Positions 52,528-62,089 of a stretch of 64,000 bases of DNA are shown here, piece by piece (position 1 is the stretch's first letter; every line of letters begins with the position of its first letter). The notes beneath the pieces are model-generated. The model searched no databases. It was not told the origin of the DNA and saw nothing but the letters and a program-made list of their open reading frames with translations. The stretch is from Halochromatium glycolicum. Lineage in GTDB: Bacteria; Pseudomonadota; Gammaproteobacteria; Chromatiales; Chromatiaceae. The translations under genes were made by a program, and so were the position numbers. The DNA lies in NCBI RefSeq assembly GCF_016584085.1, contig NZ_NRSJ01000002.1:157364-221363 (forward strand), written 5' to 3'.

Positions 52528-53397
52528 ATGTCTATCGAACTGTCCGATCTCGCCAACGCGCTGCGCCGCGGCGATCTGACCCCCTACCTCGGCCCCGGTG
52601 CGCTGGCATCGGTCGTCGACACGCAGACCGGAGCGCCCATCCCTGCTGACAGTGACAGCCTGATCCTGGCGATGAACAGGGGCCGGCCGATGTCGAAGCG
52701 GCTGATGTGGGAATTCCCGCGTGCGGCGATGGATGTCGAGCTCAAGCGCGGCCGCAGCGCGGTGACGCGCTTCCTCGATGCGACCTATGGGCAGCGCGCG
52801 TGGACACGGGCGCCGGTGCATGAATGGCTCGCGACGCTGGCGCCGCCCTATGTCATCGATATCAACCGCGACACCCAATTGCAGGATTCCTATGCCGATC
52901 GGCCGCATACGCTGATCCGCGGCATCGCGCGCATCGCCGGCACCGATTTCCGCTTCCGCCTCCACGCCTTTGACGGCAGCCGCTACCAGGAGATCGAGCA
53001 GGACGCGGTCGATCCGAACCTGCCAATCCTGTTCAAGCCGCTCGGCAGCCCGCGCCCGGATGCCACCTACATCGCCTCGGATGCCGACTTCGTCGACTAC
53101 CTGACCGAGCTGATGGGCGGCTTCGGCGTGCCGCGGTTCCTCAAGGAGTATCGGGTCGGTCGCCAGTATCTGCTGCTTGGGATGCGCCTGACCCGCGACA
53201 CCGAGCGCATGGTCCTGTCGGACCTGATCCATGCCGCTGATGAGCCGGCCGGCTGGGCGCTGATCCCGGAGCCGACCGAGAAGGAACGGCGCTATTGCGC
53301 CGGCAAGCAGATCGAGATCATCGAGGCCGATATCGACGAGCTGCTTGAGGCCGATGGTTTCCATAGCGAGGCCGCGGCTGCCGAGGTGGGGTGCTGA
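52528..53397 (+). CDS. SIR2-like domain protein of the nif cluster
   Basis: 289 residues from ATG 52528. DLANALRRGDLTPYLGPGAL, then PIPADSDSLILAMNRGRP and PPYVIDINRDTQLQDSYADR, outline the NAD-binding half of the SIR2-like (SIR2_2) fold, where the opening GxG and the ND/N pair normally bind NAD. A zinc site is not evident. It starts a plus-strand pair with cowN, one base apart, so both are expected to be made under nitrogen-fixing conditions. Activity (deacylase or NADase) is not readable; its partner is unknown. Confidence 0.75.
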   Translation: MSIELSDLANALRRGDLTPYLGPGALASVVDTQTGAPIPADSDSLILAMNRGRPMSKRLMWEFPRAAMDVELKRGRSAVTRFLDATYGQRAWTRAPVHEWLATLAPPYVIDINRDTQLQDSYADRPHTLIRGIARIAGTDFRFRLHAFDGSRYQEIEQDAVDPNLPILFKPLGSPRPDATYIASDADFVDYLTELMGGFGVPRFLKEYRVGRQYLLLGMRLTRDTERMVLSDLIHAADEPAGWALIPEPTEKERRYCAGKQIEIIEADIDELLEADGFHSEAAAAEVGC

Positions 53398-53398
53398 G

Positions 53399-53689
53399 AT
53401 GGATGCAGTACAGGAGCGGCCGGACCGCTATATCAGCTTCCGCGGGATCGACTGTGACGGCAATGCGCAACGTTTCGTGACGGCACTTCGCGTGGTCATG
53501 GACCATGGCGAGCGCGATGATCCGTTCTGGCGCTATTTCGAGGCCAAGCTCGATGGCCGCAACGGGCCCGAGCACGACGCGCTCTATCATATCCACTGCC
53601 ATCTGAACCCGCTGCGCGAGCTGCTCGAACGCTGGGGCGAGCAGGAGCTGGAGGGGATGCTCGAGGAGCTGGAGCTGGAGTGCTGTTGA
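53399..53689 (+). CDS. cowN: N2-fixation sustaining protein CowN
   Basis: 96 residues from ATG 53399, one base after the stop of the SIR2-like gene. DRYISFRGIDCDGNAQRFV, FWRYFEAKLDGRNGPEHDAL, LYHIHCHLNPLRELLERWG and the terminal ELECC match CowN, which protects Mo-nitrogenase from carbon monoxide. The tight coupling to the SIR2-like gene suggests the two act together or are simply co-expressed. Confidence 0.93.
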   Translation: MDAVQERPDRYISFRGIDCDGNAQRFVTALRVVMDHGERDDPFWRYFEAKLDGRNGPEHDALYHIHCHLNPLRELLERWGEQELEGMLEELELECC

Positions 53690-53812
53690 GCGCATCGGTG
53701 CTGCGGTGCTGCGGTGCTGCTTTTGGCATTTGATCGGCCAGATGCCGCGATGCGCTCAAAATGCAGCTTGACCTATGGTGGACGGTAATTCCATCTGGCA
53801 TGCTGGCCAGCC

Positions 53813-54103
53813 ATGCGAGCGCGACAGCTCTTCCGCTATAAGGCCCGGCAAGGTGAGATGATCTGCGAGATGGTCATTTGGTCGCTGCCGGTGTCGACCC
53901 CGGAGCGACCGCATGGCCTCAAGTATCGGTTATTCTGCGGTCAGGCTGGAGCCTGTGTGGTGCGCTACGACAATGAGACGGGCAAGGGCGATCACCGGCA
54001 CCATGGCGATCGTGAGGAGCCTTATGCGTTTTCATCGCTGGAGCAGTTGCTCGCCGATTTCCGTGCCGACTGCTCGGAGCTCGCCGGCTGGAGGTGGGAA
54101 TGA
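53813..54103 (+). CDS. tumE: TumE-family toxin (DUF6516)
   Basis: 96 residues. MICEMVIWSLP, HGLKYRLFCGQAGACVVRYD, NETGKGDHRHHGDREEPYAF, SSLEQLLADFRADC match the TumE toxin family, including the GKGDHRH block. The gene overlaps the antitoxin start (ATGA). The module sits between cowN and draG within the nif region. Confidence 0.88.
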   Translation: MRARQLFRYKARQGEMICEMVIWSLPVSTPERPHGLKYRLFCGQAGACVVRYDNETGKGDHRHHGDREEPYAFSSLEQLLADFRADCSELAGWRWE

Positions 54104-54456
54104 GCGTTATCGAAATCAGTGTGCTGACGCCAGACGCGGCCCTGCAGGCCTTTTCTGACACCTGGGCCGCGGCCGAGTCCGGCGATGCAATCAGACCGCG
54201 ATTGGCCTTCGGCAGCTTGCGGGAGCTGTTCTCGGCGATCACCGAGAAGCGGCTGGAGCTATTGCGTCATGTCGCTGCCGACGAGGGAGTGAACGTGCAG
54301 CAGCTCGCGCAGGCGTTGAATCGAGACTACGACAGGGTGCACGCGGACGTCGCGGAGCTCGTTGAGCTCGGGCTGTTGCAGCGAGACACGAATGAAACCC
54401 TATTTGCCCCCTATGACGAGATCTTGATCCACGCGGGTATCCGTGATGCTGCATGA
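54100..54456 (+). CDS. tumA: TumA-type HTH antitoxin
   Basis: 118 residues from ATG 54100 (the frame also opens earlier, but this ATG overlaps the toxin stop). RLAFGSLRELFSAITEKRLE, LLRHVAADEGVNVQQLAQAL, YDRVHADVAELVELGLLQRD form a winged helix-turn-helix with a helical N-terminus. This is the usual partner of TumE and should repress the pair. Confidence 0.85.
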   Translation: MSVIEISVLTPDAALQAFSDTWAAAESGDAIRPRLAFGSLRELFSAITEKRLELLRHVAADEGVNVQQLAQALNRDYDRVHADVAELVELGLLQRDTNETLFAPYDEILIHAGIRDAA

Positions 54457-54568
54457 CCCGCATCAATCGAGCACGACGACAGGCTCATGTGGAGACCCGG
54501 GCCACTCTGAAGGGGGATGCTCGAGTTGAATTGTTTCCTGCTCTGGGTGCGGGGCAGCAAGAGTGGCA

Positions 54569-55502
<934 letters not shown>

Positions 55503-55528
<26 letters not shown>

Positions 55529-56267
55529 GATAGTCGACGCAGACCTCGCAGGAGGGTGAGCGACAGGTGTAGATGCCCTCGGTCTCGCACAATTGCTTGT
55601 ACAGAAACCGTTTCCATTTCATGTCGGCATCATTACGTTGGGCGACAGCGGGGAAGTTTCGTTCCATCAGCTGACTCAGCTCGGCGCGCTCCCAGAGACC
55701 GAGGTCTTGCCAGAGGTGATCGCTTCCCATGCAGCCCGTCGCCACGATCACGGCCAGCCAGCGTTGGTTGCCGCTTGGCCTTGCAATATCATTAAGCAAT
55801 AGACGGACCAGCTCATCGAGCTCGTCTAGCCGGCTTGGGTCAAGCGTGCAGCCGGTCTGCTGCAGCGCCGAGAGAGGGAGCGCCGGGAAGTGATGCGCGA
55901 CCAATGCTTTGAACTCCGCGGCACCGAGACCGAGCCAGTCTGGCATGGCGCCGCGCCCGCACTGCTGGCTCGCGAGCATCGAGGCGAGGGGCCGCGCATT
56001 GGGGTCACCAGCGGCATGGCCCAGCAGCCACTGCCGCCAGTCATCGACCCTTGTCCTGCTCGGGCAGGCCGCCAGCGGCGCAGCCGCTGCCTGGTTCGGG
56101 CCGGGCATACCGCCAGGGTCTGCGTGTTCAGCCCCTGAGTGCCCAGACCGCGGTTGCCCAGACTGCGGTTGCCGAGACTGTAGGTGCCCAGACCGTGGGT
56201 CGCCAGACCACTGATCCAGGGTAACGCGATCCTCGGCCTGGCGAAAAGTGGCACCGATGCCAGCCAT
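55503..56267 (-). CDS. nifQ: Molybdenum-processing nitrogen fixation protein NifQ with repeat-rich N-terminus
   Basis: 254 residues; NifQ is usually ~170-200. The C-terminus MKWKRFLYKQLCETEGIYTC and CRSPSCEVCVDYHVCFGPE gives the diagnostic C-x4-C-x2-C-x5-C that holds an Fe-S/Mo cluster for FeMo-cofactor synthesis. The core domain starts near residue 75 (VDDWRQWLLGHAAGDPNARP). Residues ~20-50 are encoded by a 15-bp minisatellite and are not part of the family. It follows the [2Fe-2S] ferredoxin gene by 3 bases and overlaps draG. Confidence 0.9.
56141..56215 (-). repeat. 15-bp minisatellite in the 5' coding part of nifQ
   Basis: Five 15-bp units of the type GCCCAGACCGCGGTT, each differing at a few bases, encode the QPRSG-like pentapeptides of the NifQ N-terminus. 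Unit length divisible by three keeps the frame while number can vary. Confidence 0.8.
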
Positions 56268-56270
56268 CGG

Positions 56271-56618
56271 TCAGTACTCGACCAGGATGTCTTCGTCGCG
56301 GACGATCATCTGGCAGGCGAGCCGCCATTCGCTTGGCATGTCGTCCACATGAAGCTGATCGATCTGATCCTGCGTCAGCTTGCCGAGCTCCTTGAGCACA
56401 GTCTGCTCCTTATCGGTCAGGAAATAGCCCATGCGATCCTTCTCATCGATGCTGGTCACGCGGACCAGGCAGTGGCCGCATTCGCCATCCTGACAGTCGA
56501 ATTGCACCGGGATCTTGTTCTCCTTGGCGAGCTTGAGCAGGGTCTCGGTGTGGCTACCGGCGACCGCATAGACGGTCTTGTCCTTGAAGTCTGGATTGGA
56601 AAAGGTGACGAGGGCCAT
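56271..56618 (-). CDS. Nif-cluster [2Fe-2S] ferredoxin
   Basis: 115 residues with the plant-type cluster motif CQDGECGHC and a distant Cys in WRLACQM. MALVTFSNPDFKDKTVYAVA starts the fold. GGAG lies nine bases before the ATG. With the next gene upstream it forms a pair of [2Fe-2S] ferredoxins in the nifB operon, likely electron carriers for nitrogenase or cofactor assembly. FdxD-type is possible, but I do not assign the symbol. Confidence 0.88.
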   Translation of the reverse strand: MALVTFSNPDFKDKTVYAVAGSHTETLLKLAKENKIPVQFDCQDGECGHCLVRVTSIDEKDRMGYFLTDKEQTVLKELGKLTQDQIDQLHVDDMPSEWRLACQMIVRDEDILVEY

Positions 56619-56630
56619 GGAACGCTCCGT

Positions 56631-56658
56631 AGTTTGAAGTTTGAAGTTTGAAGTTTGA
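56631..56658. repeat. Four AGTTTGA heptamers
   Basis: Four perfect tandem copies of AGTTTGA in the gap between the two [2Fe-2S] ferredoxin genes, AT-rich in an otherwise GC-rich operon. Possibly slippage-generated. Confidence 0.85.
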
Positions 56659-56671
56659 ATGGTGAATTCAT

Positions 56672-56956
56672 TCAGGCCGGCTTGACGGTGCAGTCGCCGA
56701 TGATCTGGGCCTGACAGGCGAGCCGGTCGTGGCGGCTGGCCATGTTCTCGCGCAGGACCTTCTCTTCCAGCACCGAGGGCTCGGTCAGATTGTTCCAGCC
56801 CTCGGTGACATGCATCATGCAGGTGCCGCAGTCGCCCTCGCGGCAGCCGTAGATGATCCCGGCGCCGACCTTTTCAGAGACGTCGATGACACGGATACCT
56901 GCGGGGACGTTGACGGTTTGGTCGATGTCTTGAAAGGTGACTTTCGCTTTTGGCAT
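56672..56956 (-). CDS. Nif-cluster [2Fe-2S] ferredoxin
   Basis: 94 residues from ATG 56956; GTG 56968 is an alternative start four codons longer. KVTFQDIDQTVNVPAGIRVI, the cluster site CREGDCGTC with the last Cys in RLACQAQ, fits a small [2Fe-2S] ferredoxin. It lies between fprA and the other ferredoxin, in the nifB operon. It may supply electrons to NifB or nitrogenase. Confidence 0.88.
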   Translation of the reverse strand: MPKAKVTFQDIDQTVNVPAGIRVIDVSEKVGAGIIYGCREGDCGTCMMHVTEGWNNLTEPSVLEEKVLRENMASRHDRLACQAQIIGDCTVKPA

Positions 56957-57045
56957 GGGGTTGATCACTCTCGCTCGTTGGTGGGTTGATAGGGATGGGT
57001 TGCCTTTGGCGGCTCTGAGTGAGCGCGCCGTCGCTCGGTGTCAGC

Positions 57046-58434
57046 TCACAGCTCGGAGAAGTCCAGGACGCGCTTTGCGCCGCCCCCCGTTGAGGGCGGG
57101 TCGGTCGCTGTGCTTGCGTCAGTGCCACGAGTCGTGCTCGTGCCCGTGTCTGAGCCAGCGCCAGCGCCAGCGCCAGCGTCGCCTTGCATCAGTGCTTGCG
57201 CCAGCCGTTGTCCAAAGGCCTGGCTCTCGGTGAGTTCGTCCTCGGTTGGCACCAGCTTCACGCGCAGGCCCGGAACCGGAACCCGCAGCTTGAGCCCGCG
57301 CAGCCGGTCCTCGATCATCGGCACCGCCTCGCCGCTCCAGCCGTAGGAGCCGAAGGCGGCGCCGAGCTTGCCGCGCAGATCGACCACGGTCAGCGAGGAC
57401 AGCAGGTCCCAGATCGGTTTGACGGCATCGCCGTTGATCGTCGGTGAGCCGAGGACGATCCCGTCGGCCTGCTCGATGAGATCGACGAACGGCTGCGTCT
57501 CGCCGCCCTCGAGGTCGTGCAACGAGACCCGCACGCCAGGCACGCGCTCGGCGCCCGCTCGGACCGCGTCGGCCATGCGCGCGGTGCTGCCGTAGGCGCT
57601 GAGGAAGAACAGGATCAGCGAGCGGTGGTCGTTGCCCTCGGTCACGGCCTGCTCGAAGCCCTCGTCGCACAGCGCCAGCTCGCGGTACCGGCTGATGTAG
57701 CGGCGTGGCCGCTCGCGCAACACCGGACCATGGGCCGGCGCGAGCAGGGCCAGCGGCAGCGGCGCGATCAGGCGCAGGGCATCGCGCAGATGCGCCTTGA
57801 ACGGGCGCATGATGTGCGCGTAGTAGTATTCGAACGCGAAGCGGAAATCGCCAACCCGGTCGTTGAACAGGCGTGCGTCGCAGTAATGGCAGCCGAACAG
57901 ATCGCCCGAGAACAGCACCTGCTCGTCGGCGAGATAGGTGCACTGGGTGTCCGGCCAGTGCAGGAAGGGCGTGTGCAGGAAGCGCAGTGGCCGATCGCCG
58001 AGGTCGATCTCGTCGCCGTTGTCGGCGGTCTCGTAGTCGAGCTGGTCGGTCGTCGGCTTCAGCAGCGCCTTGAGCATCGCCGGCGCGCGCTTGGAGATCA
58101 GCAGCCGTGCCTGCGGTGCGCGGCGCAGCAGCTCGGGCAGGGCGCCGGTGTGGTCGGGCTCGAGATGGTTGAGCACGATCACCCGGATCTCGTCGTAGCG
58201 GGCGACCGATTCGAGGCGGCTGAAGAAGGACTCCGCGTGTTCCGCCTTGACCGTGTCGATGACCGCGACGCCGTCGCGGCCGCGCACGACATAGGCGTTG
58301 TAGCTGGTGCCGTTGCTCGTGCGCAGGATCAGATCGAAGTGGCGCAGACCTGGGTCCAGCGCCCCGATCCAATGCACGCCGTTGGCGATCTCAACGGCGT
58401 CATTGCCGGCGGCGATGGCATCGTCGCTGTTCAT
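57046..58434 (-). CDS. fprA: A-type flavoprotein / flavodiiron protein
   Basis: 462 residues. The metallo-beta-lactamase half holds the di-iron ligands: HLEPDHTGALPEL, FLHWPDTQCTY, LFSGDLFGCHYCD and LLAPAHGPVL. The flavodoxin half starts near residue 265 (LILFFLSAYGSTARMADAV; GSPTINGDAVKPIWDLL). FprA-type proteins reduce O2 or NO and are present in nif operons of purple bacteria, where they protect nitrogenase. The C-terminal ~40 residues are Gly/Ala/Thr-rich, built partly from 6-bp repeats around 57146-57180. Confidence 0.92.
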   Translation of the reverse strand: MNSDDAIAAGNDAVEIANGVHWIGALDPGLRHFDLILRTSNGTSYNAYVVRGRDGVAVIDTVKAEHAESFFSRLESVARYDEIRVIVLNHLEPDHTGALPELLRRAPQARLLISKRAPAMLKALLKPTTDQLDYETADNGDEIDLGDRPLRFLHTPFLHWPDTQCTYLADEQVLFSGDLFGCHYCDARLFNDRVGDFRFAFEYYYAHIMRPFKAHLRDALRLIAPLPLALLAPAHGPVLRERPRRYISRYRELALCDEGFEQAVTEGNDHRSLILFFLSAYGSTARMADAVRAGAERVPGVRVSLHDLEGGETQPFVDLIEQADGIVLGSPTINGDAVKPIWDLLSSLTVVDLRGKLGAAFGSYGWSGEAVPMIEDRLRGLKLRVPVPGLRVKLVPTEDELTESQAFGQRLAQALMQGDAGAGAGAGSDTGTSTTRGTDASTATDPPSTGGGAKRVLDFSEL

Positions 58435-58564
58435 GGATGATTCCTGTCCTTCGCGGGATCGCGTGACGGTTGGCGGTTGGCCGTGCAGGTGCGCGGGCTC
58501 AGACTCGGCGAGCCCACACTGTGCGAGCCTGGCTGGGAGGAGCCTGGCTGGGAGGAGCCCAGCT

Positions 58565-58843
58565 TCAGCGAGCCCGGATCTCAGCCATTGCCTCGGCGAT
58601 GCGCTGCGGCGGGATGCCGGTCAGCGAGCCGGGCGGGTTGACCGGCGCGCCCAGTGCGTCGAGGATCGCGCCCTCGATCGGGCAGATGCTCGCGCACTGC
58701 GGCTCGGCATAGTCGCCGACACATTCGGTGCACTGGGCGGCGTCGATGACGAAGTGCGGCTTCGCGGCCTGAATGGCCTGGCTCGGGCAGAGGGGCTCGC
58801 AGGCCCAGCAGTTCACGCAGCCATCGGTGATTTGGTAGGCCAT
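58565..58843 (-). CDS. fdxN: 2[4Fe-4S] ferredoxin FdxN
   Basis: 92 residues from ATG 58843; an ATG 11 codons upstream is possible. DGCVNCWACEPLCPSQAI is the first CxxCxxCxxxCP cluster, and CTECVGDYAEPQCASICPIE the second with the long insert typical of FdxN. It transfers electrons to nitrogenase or NifB. It lies between nifB and fprA; the 277 bases separating it from nifB contain no gene. Confidence 0.93.
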   Translation of the reverse strand: MAYQITDGCVNCWACEPLCPSQAIQAAKPHFVIDAAQCTECVGDYAEPQCASICPIEGAILDALGAPVNPPGSLTGIPPQRIAEAMAEIRAR

Positions 58844-59120
58844 GGTTCGGTCTCGGTTGCAGTTCAGTGTTTCCATCGGTGCGGCCTCGCATGACGCGGG
58901 GCGCGACGAGTCTCGCGATCAGCGTGCTCCGCGTGCGCTTGGCGCGGCGTCTCAGCTCGGGTGCGCCTCGGTCTTCGCGCCCCATCGCCCGTGTCCAGTT
59001 TCCTGTTCCAGCTGCGTCGTCCAACCCCTTTTCTAACGCCGGCGTCCAGTGTCAGAGTCGGATTCCGGTGTGGCCGTTGGACGTTCTGGCCCGGGCAAAC
59101 TGAATCAGGCGCAAACTGAG

Positions 59121-60653
59121 TCAGGCACTTAGGGCGGCGTCGGCGATGCGCTCGCCCGGCTGCCCGTTCGCGCTGAGCTCGGCATAGACGGCGGCGACCG
59201 CGTCCTCGATCGGCTCCATCGCGTGCTCGCCGTTCGGGGCGATGCCGGCGGCCTCGAGCGCGTCCCAGGGCTCGATCCCGATCTTCGAGCAGAGCACGGC
59301 CTCGCAGCCGTCGAGCGCGCGGAGGGTCCCGGCGAGCGCCGTCTCCGCTTCACCGCAGGTATCCCCGCCGCTGCAGTAGGCCTCGACCCGGCGCGTGCCG
59401 ACGAAGCGCACCTGCTGCTCATCGGCCTCGTAGACCAGGAATTCGCGCGCATGGCCGAAGTGCTGATTGATCAGGCCGCCGCCGCTGCTGGCGACGGCGA
59501 TGCGCAGCGGACGGCTGGCGCTCCGGCTCGGCAGCTCGGCACGCCGGCGGGGGATCGATGCGACCGAGACGAAGGCCTGATTCGGCGTCTGTGGGGGCGC
59601 CGCGCGCTGGGCCTGTCGCTTGGCCTCGATCTCGGCATGGACCGCCGCCCGGCGCTCCATTGCGGCAGCGTAGTCGATCTCCATGGTGTCGATCTTGTCC
59701 TGCGTGAACTCGGCGCCGCGGTCCTCGCCGAGCATGCCAACGGCATCCGCGCGGCACTGGCGGCAGTGGCGCATCATCGCCATGTCGCCGGCGCATGCGT
59801 CCTGAAGCGCCTGCAATTCGTCATGACTCGGACCGCGCTGGCCCATCAGGCCGTAGAAGGTGCCGTGCTCGGGCTCGGCGATCAGCGGCATCACGTTGTG
59901 TAGGAAGGCGCCCTTCGCCTTGACGACGCGGCTGACCTCCTTCAGGTGCTGATCGTTGACGCCCGGGATCATCACCGAGTTGACCTTCACCAGCACACCG
60001 CGCTCGGCGAGCATCTCGAGGCCCTTCTGTTGCTGCTCGATCAGGATACGGGCCGCTTTGATCCCCTTGATGCGCCGGTTCTTCCAGAAGATCCAGGGGT
60101 GGATTTGCGCGCCGATCTCGGGGTCGATGCTGTTGATGGTAATGGTGACGTGGTCGATGTTGTGCTCGCAGATCGCGTCGACCAGCTCCGGCAACGCGAG
60201 GCCGTTGGTCGAGACGCACAGCTTGATGTCCGGCGCCTTCGCGGATAGCTCGCGGAAGGTGGCGAGGGTGCGCTCGGGGTTGGCAAGCGGATCGCCCGGG
60301 CCGGCGATGCCGAGCACGGTCATCTGCGGGATGGTCGCGGCGACGGCGAGGGTCTTCTTGACCGCCTGCTCCGGCGTCAGCAGCTCGGAGACGACGCCGG
60401 GGCGGGACTCGTTGGAGCAGTCGTACTTCCGATTACAGTAATGGCACTGGATGTTGCACGCCGGCGCGACGGCGACGTGCATCCGGGCATAGTGGTGGTG
60501 GGCCTCTTCGGAGAAGCAGGGATGGTCCTTGACCTTGGCGCGGATGGCCTCGGGAAGATGGGCAAGCTTGTCCGGCTTGCTGCCGCAGCCGCTCGCCGAA
60601 CAGCCGCCGGCCGTCGCGCGCTCTGGGTGCAGAGTGGTTACATGTTGCGCCAT
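59121..60653 (-). CDS. nifB: FeMo-cofactor biosynthesis radical SAM protein NifB
   Basis: 510 residues from ATG 60653, with GAGGAG ~13 bases upstream. The radical SAM cluster motif CNIQCHYC is near residue 76, in [39 protein letters not shown] is the SAM-binding strand. Additional cluster ligands include [15 protein letters not shown]. Residues ~395-500 form the NifX-like domain ([20 protein letters not shown]). It makes NifB-co, the [8Fe-9S-C] precursor. First gene of the second nif operon, behind a sigma-54 promoter and a NifA box. Confidence 0.96.
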   Translation of the reverse strand: MAQHVTTLHPERATAGGCSASGCGSKPDKLAHLPEAIRAKVKDHPCFSEEAHHHYARMHVAVAPACNIQCHYCNRKYDCSNESRPGVVSELLTPEQAVKKTLAVAATIPQMTVLGIAGPGDPLANPERTLATFRELSAKAPDIKLCVSTNGLALPELVDAICEHNIDHVTITINSIDPEIGAQIHPWIFWKNRRIKGIKAARILIEQQQKGLEMLAERGVLVKVNSVMIPGVNDQHLKEVSRVVKAKGAFLHNVMPLIAEPEHGTFYGLMGQRGPSHDELQALQDACAGDMAMMRHCRQCRADAVGMLGEDRGAEFTQDKIDTMEIDYAAAMERRAAVHAEIEAKRQAQRAAPPQTPNQAFVSVASIPRRRAELPSRSASRPLRIAVASSGGGLINQHFGHAREFLVYEADEQQVRFVGTRRVEAYCSGGDTCGEAETALAGTLRALDGCEAVLCSKIGIEPWDALEAAGIAPNGEHAMEPIEDAVAAVYAELSANGQPGERIADAALSA

Positions 60654-60721
60654 CTGCTGGGTCTCCTCGAAGTCTGTCGGCGCCGTCGACACGGCGCAGG
60701 AAAGCGTCTTCAAGGCTAGTA

Positions 60722-60738
60722 AGCAAAGGCTGTGCCCA
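60722..60738 (-). promoter_or_regulatory. Sigma-54 (-24/-12) promoter of nifB
   Basis: On the minus strand GGGCACAGCCTTTGCTT: GGCAC-N5-TTGC is perfect and GG-N10-GC spacing holds. Start of transcription would be near 60711, ~58 bases before nifB. Confidence 0.82.
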
Positions 60739-60799
60739 GGTTGAAGGAGAATTTAAGTGGTTGATGGATAAGGGACTGGAGCGGGTGCGCCGGCGCGGC

Positions 60800-60815
60800 T
60801 GTGGGGGTGTCGACA
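60800..60815. promoter_or_regulatory. NifA upstream activator sequence of nifB
   Basis: TGT-N10-ACA (TGTGGGGGTGTCGACA), about 90-105 bases upstream of the predicted nifB transcription start, the classical NifA distance. Confidence 0.68.
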
Positions 60816-60921
60816 AAGCGCGAGGCGTCCTTGTCGGGTCTGCGACGCGTGCAGGTTGCAACAGGATGTGCTCGGCGGTGACCGAGACCAGCAGCCTGTT
60901 CAGGCTAGGCGGCCGGTTTCG

Positions 60922-61440
60922 TCAGGCCTTTTGATTCGGGGTCTCACCAGCCAATCGCAGGACCTCGGCAACGAGTGCATCGGATAGCCGATAGCCTTGT
61001 TGCGAGAGTGCCCTCAATACCGGCTCAACGGCGTCCAGTCGTCCGCGCTGCTTCGCGGCCAGCAACACGCCGGCGAGTCCGACAACCGGGATCGCGCGGC
61101 GCCGCGCAATCGCCCGTCCGCGTCGTTCGTCGATCAGCAGGAAGCGAGACGGCAATGTCTGCGCCAGCACGATGGCGGCCGACTCGCCGGCGTCAAGGAC
61201 AAGGCTCAATTGGGCGAAGTCCACCTCGTCATCCGGAGGTAAAGGGTGAGACCGAATGTCACCTTGGGCAACGGCGTCTGCCAGCACGCGTGCACCGGGT
61301 CGGTCTAAGCCGAGGCGTAGCTCACTCAGCACGATCTCAGGGACGATGACGGGACCATAAAGCGACGCCAACAGCGAGAGTCGCTCGATTCGAGCCAAGG
61401 CAATCAGCGGGCCCGCGTCGGCGACGACGATCGTACTCAT
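60922..61440 (-). CDS. DUF3368 PIN-like toxin
   Basis: 172 residues. VVADAGPLIALARIERLSLL (first acidic residue), VPEIVLSELRLGL, DAGESAAIVLAQTLPSRFLL, LIDERRGRAIARRRAIPVVG and GVLLAAKQRG are the DUF3368 PIN-domain blocks, with the Asp/Glu set of a magnesium-dependent RNase. The Phd/UPF0175-type gene upstream is its antitoxin, as usual. Located between nifB and urtA. Confidence 0.88.
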   Translation of the reverse strand: MSTIVVADAGPLIALARIERLSLLASLYGPVIVPEIVLSELRLGLDRPGARVLADAVAQGDIRSHPLPPDDEVDFAQLSLVLDAGESAAIVLAQTLPSRFLLIDERRGRAIARRRAIPVVGLAGVLLAAKQRGRLDAVEPVLRALSQQGYRLSDALVAEVLRLAGETPNQKA

Positions 61441-61463
61441 CTCGGTGTGGATTGAATCGATCT

Positions 61464-61796
61464 CTAAAGCGCGGTGTCCATTTCCTCCGCAAGTTCTTCA
61501 GGCGGGTAGTCCACCGCGGGCAGTCCGGCGCGCCCGAGCAGATCGATGAATTCATCCAGTGCAAGCCCAGCGAGCTTCGAGGCTTGGGCCAGAGTAATGC
61601 GCTGCTGCTCAAATAGCGTCAAGGCCAGTGCACGATGAATACCTTGATCGATGAGTCGCCGGTCGAACGGCACAGCAAGGATTGCGGGTCGTCCACGTTT
61701 GGTGATGATCGCCGGCTGGCCGAGCTCGGCGTCCTTTACGAGATCACTGGAACGTGTGCGGAGATCGCGTATCGAGAAGATGTCGAGGGGTTCCAC
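61464..61796 (-). CDS. Antitoxin: Phd/YefM-like N-terminus fused to UPF0175 domain
   Basis: About 110 residues from GTG 61796; the frame is open to 61889, so a start further up is possible. The N-terminus (DIFSIRDLRTRSSDLVKDAE; QPAIITKRGRPAILAVPFDR) is a Phd/YefM DNA-binding fold; the C-terminus (ITLAQASKLAGLALDEFIDL; RAGLPAVDYPPEELAEEMDT) is the UPF0175 helical domain. Both types are antitoxins, here in one chain with the DUF3368 toxin gene following. Confidence 0.8.
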   Translation of the reverse strand: MEPLDIFSIRDLRTRSSDLVKDAELGQPAIITKRGRPAILAVPFDRRLIDQGIHRALALTLFEQQRITLAQASKLAGLALDEFIDLLGRAGLPAVDYPPEELAEEMDTAL

Positions 61797-62004
61797 TTGG
61801 GGCAGCACAGGGTTGTAACATTTGTGCTCGCGAAGCGTAGCACACGCGATCGTCGTTGCTGTGCCTTGATCAGCGACGGGTAGCGCCAACTCGGTGCACT
61901 CGGCTGCACCAACGGTCGCAGCGCTGTTCCGAGTTGGTGCGCTTAGGGCTTGGATCGACGCCGCGGGCTTCTGATTATCGTTTTGTCAGAATAGGTTACC
62001 TTTT

Positions 62005-62021
62005 TGGTGCGAGATTTGCTT
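62005..62021 (+). promoter_or_regulatory. Sigma-54 (-24/-12) promoter of urtA
   Basis: TTGGTGCGAGATTTGCT has GG-N10-GC spacing and a perfect TTGC, with TG in place of CA at -24. The predicted start is near 62032, ~58 bases before urtA. It fits NtrC control of urea uptake. Confidence 0.62.
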
Positions 62022-62089
62022 CGCACGGCCCGGCAGCATCCCGCTGCTGGCGAACCGTCACGAAGGCTTACACCACAGGAGACCTCTGG

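Noticed and set aside
62008..62027. Perfect 6-bp inverted repeat GTGCGA...TCGCAC around the urtA -12 element
   Set aside because: It overlaps the sigma-54 motif and is short; more likely chance than an operator.
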